Shown: one piece after another, positions 54,842 to 63,946 of the stretch
Position numbering within the stretch: position 1 is the stretch's first letter
Layout of the letters: each line of letters begins with the position of its first letter
Assembly: GCF_000473365.1 (NCBI RefSeq)
Contig: NZ_KI421517.1
Coordinates: forward strand, 372,001-436,000
DNA: 64,000 nucleotides
Reading direction: 5' to 3'
Origin: Adhaeribacter aquaticus DSM 16391
GTDB lineage: Bacteria > Bacteroidota > Bacteroidia > Cytophagales > Hymenobacteraceae
Notes under the pieces: model-generated
The model's input: only the letters and a program-made list of their open reading frames with translations
The model's database searches: none
Told to the model about the DNA's origin: nothing
Program-made: the position numbers and the translations under genes

Positions 54842-55870
54842 ATGGCCTCTTCACCTTTCGGTAAAATAGGTGTTTTACTTATAAATCTGGGCACACCTGA
54901 TACGCCCGAAACGCCGGATGTACGTAAATACTTACGCGAGTTCTTAATGGATAAGCGCGTAATTGATATACCTGCTCTGCAACGTTATTTTTTAATTAAC
55001 GGCATTATTGCTCCTTTTCGGGCACCTAAGTCAGCTAAAGTGTATAAAGAGCTTTGGGACGAACGGGGGTCGCCGTTGCTTTACTACGGCCACGACTTGC
55101 GCGATTTGGTACAGCAGGAATTAGGTGATCAATATATAGTAGTGCTTGGTATGCGGTACCAAAGCCCAAGCATTAAAAGTGCCTTGGAAGAATTACGCGA
55201 CCAGCAGGTAGAACGCATTATAGTTTTACCGCTTTATCCGCAATATGCTTCAGCTTCTACCGGCACCTCCCACGATAAAGTAATGGAAGTGGTAAAGGAC
55301 TGGTGGGTGGTACCAAGTATTAGCTTTATTAGCAACTTCTGCGACGATCCTTTATTTATTAAAGCATTTGCTGAATTAGGACGTAAACACCTGGAAGCCC
55401 GCAAATACGACCATGTAGTATTTAGTTATCATGGTATACCCGAGCGGCATGTATTAAAAGGTAGCCAAAAGAATTACTGTAAATTGGGTAGTTGCTGCAA
55501 CACGTACCATAAGTTAAACCGATACTGTTACCGCGCCCAATGTTTCGAAACATCTCGCTTGTTAGCGAAGGAATTGGGGTTAACCGAAGAGCAGTATACT
55601 GTTTCTTTCCAATCCAGATTAGGCAAAGATCCGTGGTTAAAACCTTATACCGACGAGATCTTAAAAGAACTGCCAGCTAAGGGCTTTAAGAATGTACTGG
55701 CTTACAGCCCGGCTTTTGTGGCTGACTGCTTAGAAACGACCATTGAGGTTGGCCAGGAATTTAAAGAAATGTTTGAACAAGCCGGCGGCGAACACTGGCA
55801 ATTAGTGGAAAGTCTGAATACGCATCCGCTCTGGGTGGAAGCAGTAAAGCAAATGATACTAAGAAACTAA
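54842..55870 (+). CDS. hemH: Ferrochelatase
   Basis: The 342-residue protein has VLLINLGTPDTPE, the YPQYASASTG loop, SYHGIPERH with the catalytic His, and FVADCLETTIEVG. It inserts Fe2+ into protoporphyrin IX, the last step of haem synthesis. A Cys-rich stretch (Cys213, Cys218, Cys219, Cys229, Cys234) follows the active-site His and could bind a metal or an Fe-S cluster, as is known for some bacterial ferrochelatases. It diverges from era and ends at a shared terminator. Confidence 0.96.
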   Translation: MASSPFGKIGVLLINLGTPDTPETPDVRKYLREFLMDKRVIDIPALQRYFLINGIIAPFRAPKSAKVYKELWDERGSPLLYYGHDLRDLVQQELGDQYIVVLGMRYQSPSIKSALEELRDQQVERIIVLPLYPQYASASTGTSHDKVMEVVKDWWVVPSISFISNFCDDPLFIKAFAELGRKHLEARKYDHVVFSYHGIPERHVLKGSQKNYCKLGSCCNTYHKLNRYCYRAQCFETSRLLAKELGLTEEQYTVSFQSRLGKDPWLKPYTDEILKELPAKGFKNVLAYSPAFVADCLETTIEVGQEFKEMFEQAGGEHWQLVESLNTHPLWVEAVKQMILRN

Positions 55871-55872
55871 AT

Positions 55873-55907
55873 AAAAAAGCCTTATCTACATCAGATAAGG
55901 CTTTTTT
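55873..55907. terminator. Bidirectional terminator
   Basis: AAAAAAGCCTTATCT / AGATAAGGCTTTTTT hairpin with a 5-nt loop between convergent hemH and the outer-membrane protein gene. Confidence 0.9.
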
Positions 55908-55910
55908 ATG

Positions 55911-56387
55911 TTAATCAAACAGATCGTCCCAATCCGTATCACCATCACTCCCATTATTTAAACCACTCCCCAAGAAAGGATATTTAGCATAAATACCAGG
56001 GGCAAAAATGCTTTGCTTATTGATCCTACGCCAGCGCAAATTTGCCCCGACAAAATAATTAGCCCAGATATTTGTCTGCCAACCTACGTGCATCGGCTCA
56101 TCATTCTTTTTTTCCAGCACTGGCCCGGCTGCCAATCCGGCCAGAACAGCCCCGACCTGACCTTCTAAATAAACGCGTTTGGCGCCCTTCTGAAATTCCA
56201 GCCCCAAATCGAAGCCAACCGGAACGTTATCTAAATTCCAATAAGCCGCCTCCAATCCATAACTCAATTTGTTTGGAATATTCTTGCCAATATTATAATG
56301 CAACATTGGCCCAAGGGTAAAGACATTCTGAGCCTGGCTTACAAAAGCAACAAAAAGAGAAAAAAGCAGCGTAAAAGTATATCTCAC
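55911..56387 (-). CDS. Probable small outer-membrane beta-barrel protein
   Basis: The 158-residue protein has a signal peptide (cleavage near SQAQN) and alternating aromatic beta strands with LSYGLEAAYWNLDNVPVGFD and YLEGQVGAVLAG. It ends in an acidic Asp-rich tail, DGDTDWDDLFD, rather than a typical aromatic last strand. The start is GTG at 56385-56387. No family is recognised. It could be a periplasmic or barrel protein; barrel is an inference from strand pattern. Confidence 0.6.
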   Translation of the reverse strand: MRYTFTLLFSLFVAFVSQAQNVFTLGPMLHYNIGKNIPNKLSYGLEAAYWNLDNVPVGFDLGLEFQKGAKRVYLEGQVGAVLAGLAAGPVLEKKNDEPMHVGWQTNIWANYFVGANLRWRRINKQSIFAPGIYAKYPFLGSGLNNGSDGDTDWDDLFD

Positions 56388-56472
56388 GTCAGTATTGAAA
56401 TTTAGGAGTAAATAATTAGAAATTGAAATATAGAAATAATATTTAGTAATTTAAATATACTTAAAATTTAAT

Positions 56473-57054
56473 TTATACTTGGTTTAAACGCATCCATTGG
56501 GGAGTAGGCAATGGCTGATAATTTTTCATTTTATGTAGTAAGTCTGCTTCGTCGGCGGTTACAATAAGGTTACTCAATCGTTCCTCTCTTACAAATCCTT
56601 CCTCCACACAAGTTTGAAACATTTGGATTAGATAACTATAAAAGCCATTGGTATTCAGAAAAGCACAAGGATGGTTGATAATACCTAATTGGTTCCAGGT
56701 AAGAATTTCACAAATTTCATCAAAGGTCCCCCAGCCACCCGGCAAAGCAACAAAACCTTCCGATAATTCCGCTATCAAAGCTTTTCGCTCGTGCATGGTT
56801 TCGACTACGTGCAGTTGAGTTAAATTCGGATGAGCCACTTCGCGCGCTACTAAAGCTCTGGGAATTACGCCAACTGCCTTCCCACCAGTTTCCAGAACGG
56901 CATCTGCAATTGCTCCCATAATACCAACCTTCCCGCCTCCAAATACCAGAGTTATACCCTGTTCCGCCAATAATTTACCTAGGGCTCTGGCTGCGGTTAC
57001 ATAGACAGGATTATTACCAGTACTGGCACCGCAAAAAACTGCCAAACTTTTCAT
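56473..57054 (-). CDS. LOG-family protein (TIGR00730 type)
   Basis: The 193-residue Rossmann-like protein carries the LOG motif PGGWGTFDEI near residue 105 and VFGGGKVGIMGAIADAVLETGG near 38. Plant and bacterial LOG enzymes cleave cytokinin riboside 5'-monophosphates or other nucleotide monophosphates. In bacteria the physiological substrate is often unclear. It lies 71 bp after the Sua5-like gene on the same strand. Confidence 0.9.
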   Translation of the reverse strand: MKSLAVFCGASTGNNPVYVTAARALGKLLAEQGITLVFGGGKVGIMGAIADAVLETGGKAVGVIPRALVAREVAHPNLTQLHVVETMHERKALIAELSEGFVALPGGWGTFDEICEILTWNQLGIINHPCAFLNTNGFYSYLIQMFQTCVEEGFVREERLSNLIVTADEADLLHKMKNYQPLPTPQWMRLNQV

Positions 57055-57125
57055 ATTTAATAAATTTTATCTTTAGTAAAAAAGTAAGCTGTGATATAAG
57101 CTCTTTAGAAGAGAAAATCGGACTG

Positions 57126-58082
57126 TTAATGAGCGGCCCGGCGTAATCTATCATTTACTGCCCGGCCCAAACCTTCATCCGGAACTAATTCTGTTAGAAT
57201 AAGATCAATAGGCTGCAAATCCAAATGGCGCAGAGCAGAGAATAAATTACGAGCAGCCTCCTGTAAATTACCAGATAGCGATAATTGCACCTGTTGATTT
57301 CCCGGAACTTCTTTGTAGTGTTTCTCAAAAGACAAAATACCAACTTTGGCATCCTTGTAATCAGCGAGTAAGGCATCTATCTGGCCCAAAATTACTTTTT
57401 TACGGGGAGCATAGTGGCTGCTAAGCATACCCGGAGCTGTTGGGTTAGAACTGGAAGTTTTAATCTTTATAATTTTTTCGCCTATAACTGCTTCAATTTC
57501 TTCTAAAGCCAGCCCCCCTAACCGCAGTATCTCTACTTCATTATTTACAACATGAATAATAGTAGACTCAATACCTACACTACAAGTACCACCATCTAAT
57601 ATATAAGGTATCTTTTGGCCGAGCTGTTGGTTTACGTGCTGAGCCGTGGTAGGACTAACATAACCAAATGGATTAGCACTAGGCGCGGCTAATGGAAAAT
57701 CTAATGCACGTAACAGTGCTAAGGTTAAGGAATGATTGGGAATTCGAACGCCTACCGAATCGTTGCCAGAGGTAACTAAAAGTGGAATTTCAGGTGATTT
57801 GGGCAATATCAAAGTTAGAGGTCCAGGCATAAAAGCCTCTGCCAACTGATACGCTTTGTCCGGAATATTAGTAGCAATCGTTGAAAAAGCCGCTACACTA
57901 TGGGTATGAACAATCAAAGGATCGAAAGCCGGACGGTCTTTCGCAGCAAAAATTTTTACCACTGCATCATCAGCGTAGGCATTGGCGGCTAATCCATATA
58001 CGGTTTCCGTAGGAATGGCTATCAATTCGCCATTCTTCAATAATGAAACTGCTTTTTCTATATCGGTACCTATTGCTGCCAT
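57126..58082 (-). CDS. L-threonylcarbamoyladenylate synthase (Sua5/YwlC type)
   Basis: The start is set at the ATG at 58082 (318 residues), because the ATG 18 bp upstream adds only MHLNLE. The YrdC domain (1-190) has IPTETVYGLAANAY, PAFDPLIVHTHS and the PLAAPSANPFGYVSPT loop. A C-terminal Sua5 domain follows. It makes the threonylcarbamoyl-AMP used for t6A37 modification of tRNA. The length fits Sua5 rather than short TsaC. Confidence 0.93.
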   Translation of the reverse strand: MAAIGTDIEKAVSLLKNGELIAIPTETVYGLAANAYADDAVVKIFAAKDRPAFDPLIVHTHSVAAFSTIATNIPDKAYQLAEAFMPGPLTLILPKSPEIPLLVTSGNDSVGVRIPNHSLTLALLRALDFPLAAPSANPFGYVSPTTAQHVNQQLGQKIPYILDGGTCSVGIESTIIHVVNNEVEILRLGGLALEEIEAVIGEKIIKIKTSSSNPTAPGMLSSHYAPRKKVILGQIDALLADYKDAKVGILSFEKHYKEVPGNQQVQLSLSGNLQEAARNLFSALRHLDLQPIDLILTELVPDEGLGRAVNDRLRRAAH

Positions 58083-58128
58083 TTCTAAATTTAGGTGCAA
58101 AGCTATTATATTTCTGGTATCTGTACCT

Positions 58129-58162
58129 AAAAAAAGCCTATTGGGTTAGCAACAGGCTTTTT
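58129..58162 (-). terminator. Terminator of the cysteine desulfurase gene
   Basis: AAAAAGCCT / AGGCTTTTT arms around a 14-nt loop, 32 bp past the stop on the minus strand. Confidence 0.75.
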
Positions 58163-58193
58163 AATTAATTAAATTTTTAAACCGGCGTTATTT

Positions 58194-59321
58194 CTAATAT
58201 AAGGACGCTAGCTTTTCCACTACATAATCAATCTCTTCGGGCGTATTGTATTTGCTCATGGAGAAACGAACGGCTCCTCGGTTAGGATCGGAATGAATAC
58301 CCTGCAAAACGTGTGACCCAATATTAGAGCCACTGGTACAAGCACTTCCGCCTGAAACTGATATTTTATTGATATCAAGTTTAAACAACAACATTTCATT
58401 AATATCAGAAACGGGCAAACTTACATTCAGCACGGTATATAAACTTTTATCTGCCTCGGCAGAATAGCCATTAAAGGATACATCCGGTACTTGTTCCTTT
58501 AACTTATGGATGAGCCTATCCTTTAACCCCTGAATGTACTGCTGATGCTGATCCATGTCGCGGTAAGCAATTTCTAATGCTTTTGCTAAGCCCACAATGC
58601 CGTAGACATTTTCGGTACCACCCCGCATGTTGCGTTCTTGAGAGCCACCATGAATGAGGGGTGGCACTTTTACGGCCGGATTGGTGTAAATAAACCCGAC
58701 ACCTTTTGGCCCATGAAACTTGTGTGCCGATCCTACTATAAAATGTACCGGCAGCTTTTGTAAATCATGGCGGTAGTGCCCCATTGTCTGCACGGTATCC
58801 GCATGAAAAATAGCGCCGTAGGTCTGGCAAATTTCACCGATAGTCTGGATATCGTTTAAATTACCAATTTCATTATTCGCATGCATCAGGGATACGAAAG
58901 AAGTTGGTTTCGTTGCCAGCAACTGTTCCAGGTGTTCTAAATCCAAACCACCTTTGTCATCATGGTGCAAGAAGCTTAGCTCTAGTTCTCCATTTTTAGC
59001 CAGGCTTTCCAAGGTATGCAAAACTGCATGATGCTCCAATGGGGAGGTAATAGCATGTTTTATTCCCAAACTGCGAATGGTCCCAAAAATAGCAGCATTA
59101 TCCGCTTCAGTTCCGCCCGAAGTAAAGAATATTTCAGCAGGTGAGGTATTTAATAACCCAGCTATTGTTTTGCGGGCTTTTTCAATGGCAGATCTTACTT
59201 GCCGCCCATGGGCATGTATAGAAGATGGATTGCCAAAATGCTCCAGCATATAAGGCATCATGGTTTCCAGTACCTCTTTATCTAAAGGCGTAGTAGCCGC
59301 ATTGTCTAGGTAAACCTGCAT
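58194..59321 (-). CDS. Cysteine desulfurase (NifS/IscS family)
   Basis: The 375-residue fold-type I PLP enzyme has the PLP-binding lysine in GSAHKFHGPKG (Lys201) and the catalytic cysteine loop SGGSACTSGS (Cys328). The long catalytic loop marks it as group I (IscS/NifS). It supplies sulfur for Fe-S clusters and tRNA thiolation. It lies between glmM and the Sua5-like gene on the same strand. Whether it is iscS or nifS by name cannot be settled here. Confidence 0.95.
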   Translation of the reverse strand: MQVYLDNAATTPLDKEVLETMMPYMLEHFGNPSSIHAHGRQVRSAIEKARKTIAGLLNTSPAEIFFTSGGTEADNAAIFGTIRSLGIKHAITSPLEHHAVLHTLESLAKNGELELSFLHHDDKGGLDLEHLEQLLATKPTSFVSLMHANNEIGNLNDIQTIGEICQTYGAIFHADTVQTMGHYRHDLQKLPVHFIVGSAHKFHGPKGVGFIYTNPAVKVPPLIHGGSQERNMRGGTENVYGIVGLAKALEIAYRDMDQHQQYIQGLKDRLIHKLKEQVPDVSFNGYSAEADKSLYTVLNVSLPVSDINEMLLFKLDINKISVSGGSACTSGSNIGSHVLQGIHSDPNRGAVRFSMSKYNTPEEIDYVVEKLASLY

Positions 59322-59365
59322 GTTATTACTTTTTAAGGTAAATGCTTAAATACATATGTCTATAA

Positions 59366-59410
59366 AAAGAAAATACTTAAACCAGACTGTCCGATTTAAG
59401 TATTTTCTTT
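59366..59410 (-). terminator. Terminator of glmM
   Basis: A 16-bp perfect but AT-rich inverted repeat (AAAGAAAATACTTAAA and its complement) with a 13-nt loop, 18 bp past the glmM stop. Confidence 0.7.
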
Positions 59411-59427
59411 CAAATTAGTAGGCCTTA

Positions 59428-60813
59428 CTAACTATTGATTATCTCTTTTATATCGGCAATAATTTTATTAGCCAAATGATCGGCGGTGGCAATCGCATCT
59501 GACTCGGCGTAAATTCGGATAATAGGTTCTGTATTAGATTTACGCAAGTGTACCCATTCCTTTTCAAACTCGATCTTTACCCCATCAATAGTATTAATTG
59601 GGTGTTTGGCATATTTCTCCTGCACTTTTACCAACACGGCATCCACGTCTATTTCAGGAGTTAACTCAATTTTATTTTTAGATATATAATAGTTAGGATA
59701 TGTACCCCGCAAACGGCTGGTGGTTTTACCTGATTTAGCTAGAAGGGACAGAAATAAAGCAATACCTACCAGAGCATCGCGACCATAATGCAGTTCCGGA
59801 TAGATAATACCACCATTGCCTTCCCCCCCAATTACGGCATTGGTTGCTTTCATCATATTTACTACATTTACTTCGCCTACCGCTGCCGCCGAGTATTCGC
59901 CACCGGCTTTTTCGGTTACATCGCGCAAAGCACGGGTAGAAGATAAGTTTGAAACAGTATTACCTTTGGTATGTTGTAAAACATAATCTGCTACGGCTAC
60001 CAGGGTATATTCTTCGCCAAACATGCTGCCATCTTCACAGATTAAGGCCAACCGGTCTACATCCGGATCCACGACAATACCTAAATCAAACCGACCTTTT
60101 TCTATAAGCTTAGAAATATCGCGCAGGTTTTCTGGTAAAGGCTCCGGATTATGCGGAAAATTACCATCTGGTTCACAGTACAACTTTTCTATATGCTCTA
60201 CCCCTAAAGCCTCTAGTAGCATAGGTACAGCAAAACCACCACAAGAATTTACGGCATCAACTACAACCCGAAAGTCTTTAGCCTTTATAGCTTCTACATC
60301 TACCAAAGGTAAATCCAGAATGGCTTTGATATGACGCCGCAGCGCATTTTCACTTTGGGTATATTTCCCAAGTTTATTTACTCCTTCAAACTCAAAAGCC
60401 TCTTTATCGGCTAGCTCCAGTATTAATTTACCATCAGCATCCGATATAAATTCGCCCTGATTATTTAATAATTTAAGTGCATTCCATTGTTTAGGGTTAT
60501 GGCTGGCTGTTAAAATAATACCCCCACCGGCTTTTTTAGCAGGCACTGCCATTTCCACAGTTGGCGTAGTAGAAAGTCCTACATCTATTACATTTATTCC
60601 TAAACCTTGAAGTGTAGCGCACACTAATTTATTTACCATCTCACCAGATAAACGCGCATCCCGCCCTACTACAATCGTATTGTTTTGCGTAGTTTGCAAC
60701 ACCCAAGTTCCAAAGGCTGCGGTAAATTTTACTACATCCAAAGGTGTAAGAGCTTCACCAGCCTTACCACCAATTGTACCTCTAATCCCTGAAATTGATT
60801 TTATTAATGCCAC
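59428..60813 (-). CDS. glmM: Phosphoglucosamine mutase
   Basis: The start is set at GTG 60811-60813 (461 residues), giving MALIKSISGIRGTIGG, the usual Bacteroidota start. A reading from a TTG at 60837 would place the start inside a -7 promoter box. The active-site phosphoserine loop is TASHNPKQWNA (Ser104), the metal-binding loop is DPDVDRL, and EGNGGIIYPELHYGRD is the sugar-binding loop. It converts GlcN-6-P to GlcN-1-P for peptidoglycan and LPS. A phosphomannomutase activity cannot be excluded, since these alpha-D-phosphohexomutases are similar. Confidence 0.88.
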   Translation of the reverse strand: MALIKSISGIRGTIGGKAGEALTPLDVVKFTAAFGTWVLQTTQNNTIVVGRDARLSGEMVNKLVCATLQGLGINVIDVGLSTTPTVEMAVPAKKAGGGIILTASHNPKQWNALKLLNNQGEFISDADGKLILELADKEAFEFEGVNKLGKYTQSENALRRHIKAILDLPLVDVEAIKAKDFRVVVDAVNSCGGFAVPMLLEALGVEHIEKLYCEPDGNFPHNPEPLPENLRDISKLIEKGRFDLGIVVDPDVDRLALICEDGSMFGEEYTLVAVADYVLQHTKGNTVSNLSSTRALRDVTEKAGGEYSAAAVGEVNVVNMMKATNAVIGGEGNGGIIYPELHYGRDALVGIALFLSLLAKSGKTTSRLRGTYPNYYISKNKIELTPEIDVDAVLVKVQEKYAKHPINTIDGVKIEFEKEWVHLRKSNTEPIIRIYAESDAIATADHLANKIIADIKEIINS

Positions 60814-60834
60814 TTCTGTTTTCTTGATTTTTTG

Positions 60835-60842
60835 CAAAAGTA
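60835..60842 (-). promoter_or_regulatory. Candidate -7 element of glmM
   Basis: TACTTTTG on the minus strand, perfect TAnnTTTG match. The upstream TTG of the longer ORF is part of this box, which supports the GTG start 22 bp downstream. Confidence 0.4.
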
Positions 60843-61095
60843 CTTAATTCCTACTTATTAAATGTACTACCGGGAATATTTCTCTTTTCCAACCTTAAAA
60901 AGGACGCATAAACCTGCTTGAATAAAGAAAATTGGGACTTCACCTTTTCTTAAAAATTATTAAAAAGATTTATGGAAATTTTACCGGCCCTGCATCTAAA
61001 TAATATAAATTGCACCCAATGCTACATTCAAGAGTATTTTGCTTCCAGGCCTAAAGCATGAAATCCTTGATGGCAAGAAATGTAATTTATATACA

Positions 61096-61899
61096 ATGTC
61101 GACTACTAGTAGAGAAACAAGAGAACAGCAACTACAGGCTTTCAACCGGCTGCTGGATATTATGGATGACCTGCGGGAGAAATGTCCCTGGGACCGTAAA
61201 CAAACCATTGAAAGCTTACGGCATTTAACCATTGAAGAAACCTACGAGCTTTCGGATGCCATAATGAGGCAGGATATGCAGGACCTGAAAAAGGAAATTG
61301 GAGATTTAATGCTGCACCTGGTATTTTATGCAAAGATAGCTTCTGAAACAAACACGTTTGACGTTGCCGATGTACTGAATGCATTATGTGAAAAATTAAT
61401 CTTCAGGCATCCGCATATTTATGGAGATGTAGAAGTACAATCAGAAGAGGAGGTAAAACAAAATTGGGAAAAACTTAAAATAAAAGAAGGTAATAAATCG
61501 GTATTGGGCGGAGTTCCGGTTTCATTGCCCGCATTGGTAAAAGCCATGCGTATTCAGGAAAAAGCCCGTGGCGCAGGTTTTGATTGGGAGGAAAAAAGTC
61601 AGGTTTGGCAAAAGGTAGAAGAAGAGTTGCAGGAATTCGAAGAAGAATTTAATGTAACAGATACTACTACCATAGACCAGCAAAAAGCAACAGATGAATT
61701 TGGTGATTTATTGTTTTCATTGGTAAACTTTGCCCGGTTTATTGACATAAATCCGGAAGAAGCATTGGAACGCACTAATCTTAAATTTATTAAGCGTTTC
61801 CAATTTATGGAACAGGCCTCGGCAAAGGATGGCAAATCTTTATCGTCGCTTACGCTGGCAGAAATGGATAAATACTGGGAACAGGCTAAACAATTTTAA
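61096..61899 (+). CDS. mazG: Nucleoside triphosphate pyrophosphohydrolase MazG
   Basis: The start is set at the ATG at 61096 (267 residues); the ATG at 61039 adds a 19-residue tail unlike the family. The first MazG repeat has LREKCPWDRKQTIESLRHL and EETYELSDAI with EIGDLMLHLVFYA. The second has ELQEFEEEF and DEFGDLLFSLVNFAR. The ExxE12-28ExxD metal motifs are intact in both. It hydrolyses non-canonical NTPs to NMPs. It diverges from glmM. Confidence 0.93.
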   Translation: MSTTSRETREQQLQAFNRLLDIMDDLREKCPWDRKQTIESLRHLTIEETYELSDAIMRQDMQDLKKEIGDLMLHLVFYAKIASETNTFDVADVLNALCEKLIFRHPHIYGDVEVQSEEEVKQNWEKLKIKEGNKSVLGGVPVSLPALVKAMRIQEKARGAGFDWEEKSQVWQKVEEELQEFEEEFNVTDTTTIDQQKATDEFGDLLFSLVNFARFIDINPEEALERTNLKFIKRFQFMEQASAKDGKSLSSLTLAEMDKYWEQAKQF

Positions 61900-62410
61900 T
61901 TGGTTACTAACCGTTTAGAATTTACTTTTAGAAAAACCATTAAAATCAATCCCTGATTTTGGTAATTTTCAACTCAATTTTGTAAAAAGTACAAAGTTAT
62001 AAGGATGTAGTAATGGAGAATGGCTTAAAATGCCTGGTTTTATTCCTTATAAAATTTATAAATATTTCTTGCAAATCTGAGTTATTTCTTAAAAAAACCA
62101 AAACCCTGTTAGCATAAAACCAAGCTTTTATGTTTATTATTGAATATGATCAAAACAGGCAAATTTGTTGATTTTGAAGGAAAATTGATTTTAATTAGGT
62201 TTGTATAATGGTATAGGCTAAAAAAAAATTAAAAAGAGATTAAAAAACTACTTTGATTTTTCGTTTCGATTTAGATATTTGCATAAACGATACATCTAAA
62301 ATTTAGAATTTACGCTAGCATCTAAACAACTTGGTCAAGCAAAATCTTAAAACAAACAATTAAAATCTAAAACCAAACACAAACAACTTAACAATTAAAT
62401 TACAACAACA
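61900..62410. other. AT-rich intergenic region upstream of exbB
   Basis: 511 bp with no coding ORF. The last 71 nt before the ATG (62340-62410) contain no G on the plus strand, a striking unstructured leader. No consensus TAnnTTTG promoter was found; a near-match, GATATTTG, lies near 62274-62281. Confidence 0.55.
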
Positions 62411-63298
62411 ATGGAAAAAAAGAATGCCGTAGTTACAAATGCGCCAAAGCCAGCAGCAACTGCAAACAAGAACACGGGTAAAGTTGAAGGAAAATCAGGT
62501 GGTGCTTTTGCCAGCTTTGCTATTCCAATTGCAATTTTAGCCGGTATATTAATTTACACATTCATTTTAGGTAACGGATCTAACTTTGAAGGTGGCGATA
62601 ATGCCAACCACCCACTACCAGGAAACATGTTAGGCCAGGTTTATAAAGGTGGACCAATTGTGGCAGTTTTGATTGCCGTAAACATTATGATCATTTTATT
62701 TGCTATCGAGCGTTTCTTAACCATCAACAAAGCTAAAGGTAGCAAAGGTGTTGAGTCTTTTGTAAGAACTATCCGTCAGAAATTAAATGCCCATGATATT
62801 AACGGTGCTCTTGCTGCCTGCGATACTCAAAGAGGTTCTGTAGCCAACGTAGTGCGTGCTGGTTTATTAAAATACCAAGAAATGCAAAAAGACACTACTT
62901 TAGCAAAAGATCAAAAAGTATTAGCTATTCAGAAAGAAATTGAAGAATCTACTGCTTTAGAATTACCAATGTTAGAGAAAAACTTAGTAATTATATCTAC
63001 AATTGCTTCCGTTTCTACTCTGATTGGTCTTATCGGTACAGTACGTGGTATGATCGTGGCTTTCGCCGCTCTTGCAACTGCTGGTACTCCTGATGCAACT
63101 GCTCTTGCGAACGGTATCTCTGAGGCTTTGATTAACACAGCTCTTGGTATTACTGGTTCTACTATTGCAATTATTGCATATAACTTCTTCACTAGCAAAA
63201 TTGACCAACTGACACACAGCATCGATGAAACTGGTTTCAGCATCATTCAAACATTTGCTTCTCAAGAAGGTAATACTGCAACTACTTCTCACGTTTAA
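62411..63298 (+). CDS. exbB: ExbB/TolQ/MotA-type proton channel protein
   Basis: The 295-residue protein has an N-terminal TM (about 33-52), a second TM (80-100), a long cytoplasmic loop and a C-terminal pair (about 193-215 and 233-258). The ExbB core is present: STIASVSTLIGLIGTVRGMI and ALINTALGITGSTIAIIAYN. It forms the proton channel of the TonB energy complex. An exbD gene follows after 27 bp and a second one after that. Confidence 0.93.
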   Translation: MEKKNAVVTNAPKPAATANKNTGKVEGKSGGAFASFAIPIAILAGILIYTFILGNGSNFEGGDNANHPLPGNMLGQVYKGGPIVAVLIAVNIMIILFAIERFLTINKAKGSKGVESFVRTIRQKLNAHDINGALAACDTQRGSVANVVRAGLLKYQEMQKDTTLAKDQKVLAIQKEIEESTALELPMLEKNLVIISTIASVSTLIGLIGTVRGMIVAFAALATAGTPDATALANGISEALINTALGITGSTIAIIAYNFFTSKIDQLTHSIDETGFSIIQTFASQEGNTATTSHV

Positions 63299-63325
63299 TT
63301 AAAATAATTAGAACAAAAGAACAAA

Positions 63326-63931
63326 ATGCCAAAAATAAAAACACATAGAGCAGCTCCTTCTCTGGACATGACACCTATGGTGGATTTGGCCTTTCTTTTG
63401 GTAACTTTCTTTATGTTGATTTCACAGTTCCAACCGGAAGAGGTTGTAACTGTAACAACACCATCATCAACATCTCAGATTAAGATCCCAGAATCAAATG
63501 TTATCACACTTACCGTGGATAAAGGTGGTCGGGTATTTTTCGGAGTAGATGGTAAGAATACCAAGGCTGAATTACTGGACAAGATGGCGGCTAAATACAA
63601 TGTTACTTTCTCTGAACAAGAAAGAGCAAAGTTTGCAAACTTACCAAGTTTTGGAGTACCTATCACTCAGTTAAAGTCTTTATTGGCCCTACCAAAGGAG
63701 CAGCTTAAAAAAGCTAACCAACCGGGCGTACCAATGGATTCTTTAAATAATGAACTGGGTAACTGGGTGCACCAGACTCGTATGGCTAATCCGCAAACAG
63801 TTATAGCCATAAAAGGTGACGAAGGAGCCGACGTGCCAACAATCAAAAAAGTAATTAAAACACTTCAAGATTATAAGGTGAACCGGTTTAACCTGATCAC
63901 TTCTCAAGAAGGCGGACCAAGTTCCATTTAA
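63326..63931 (+). CDS. exbD: ExbD/TolR-type biopolymer transporter
   Basis: The 201-residue protein has the ExbD start: KTHRAAPSLDMTPMVDLAF with the proton-coupling Asp in VDLAFLLVTFFML, one TM helix and a periplasmic domain with VITLTVDKGGRVFFG and VPTIKKVIKTLQDYKVNRF. It works with ExbB to energise TonB. It is longer than the classical ExbD (about 140 residues), owing to a spacer of about 60 residues near 85-150 typical of Bacteroidota. A second exbD starts 15 bp later. Confidence 0.93.
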   Translation: MPKIKTHRAAPSLDMTPMVDLAFLLVTFFMLISQFQPEEVVTVTTPSSTSQIKIPESNVITLTVDKGGRVFFGVDGKNTKAELLDKMAAKYNVTFSEQERAKFANLPSFGVPITQLKSLLALPKEQLKKANQPGVPMDSLNNELGNWVHQTRMANPQTVIAIKGDEGADVPTIKKVIKTLQDYKVNRFNLITSQEGGPSSI

Positions 63932-63946
63932 TTAAATAGTAAGAAA

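Noticed and set aside
60814-60837. N-terminal extension of GlmM from a TTG codon
   Set aside because: The TTG overlaps a consensus -7 box, and the GTG at 60813 gives the expected MALIKSISGIRG start.
62210-62216. TATAAT-like sequence upstream of exbB as a sigma70-type promoter
   Set aside because: The Bacteroidota primary sigma factor uses TTTG and TAnnTTTG; TATAAT is expected by chance in such AT-rich DNA.
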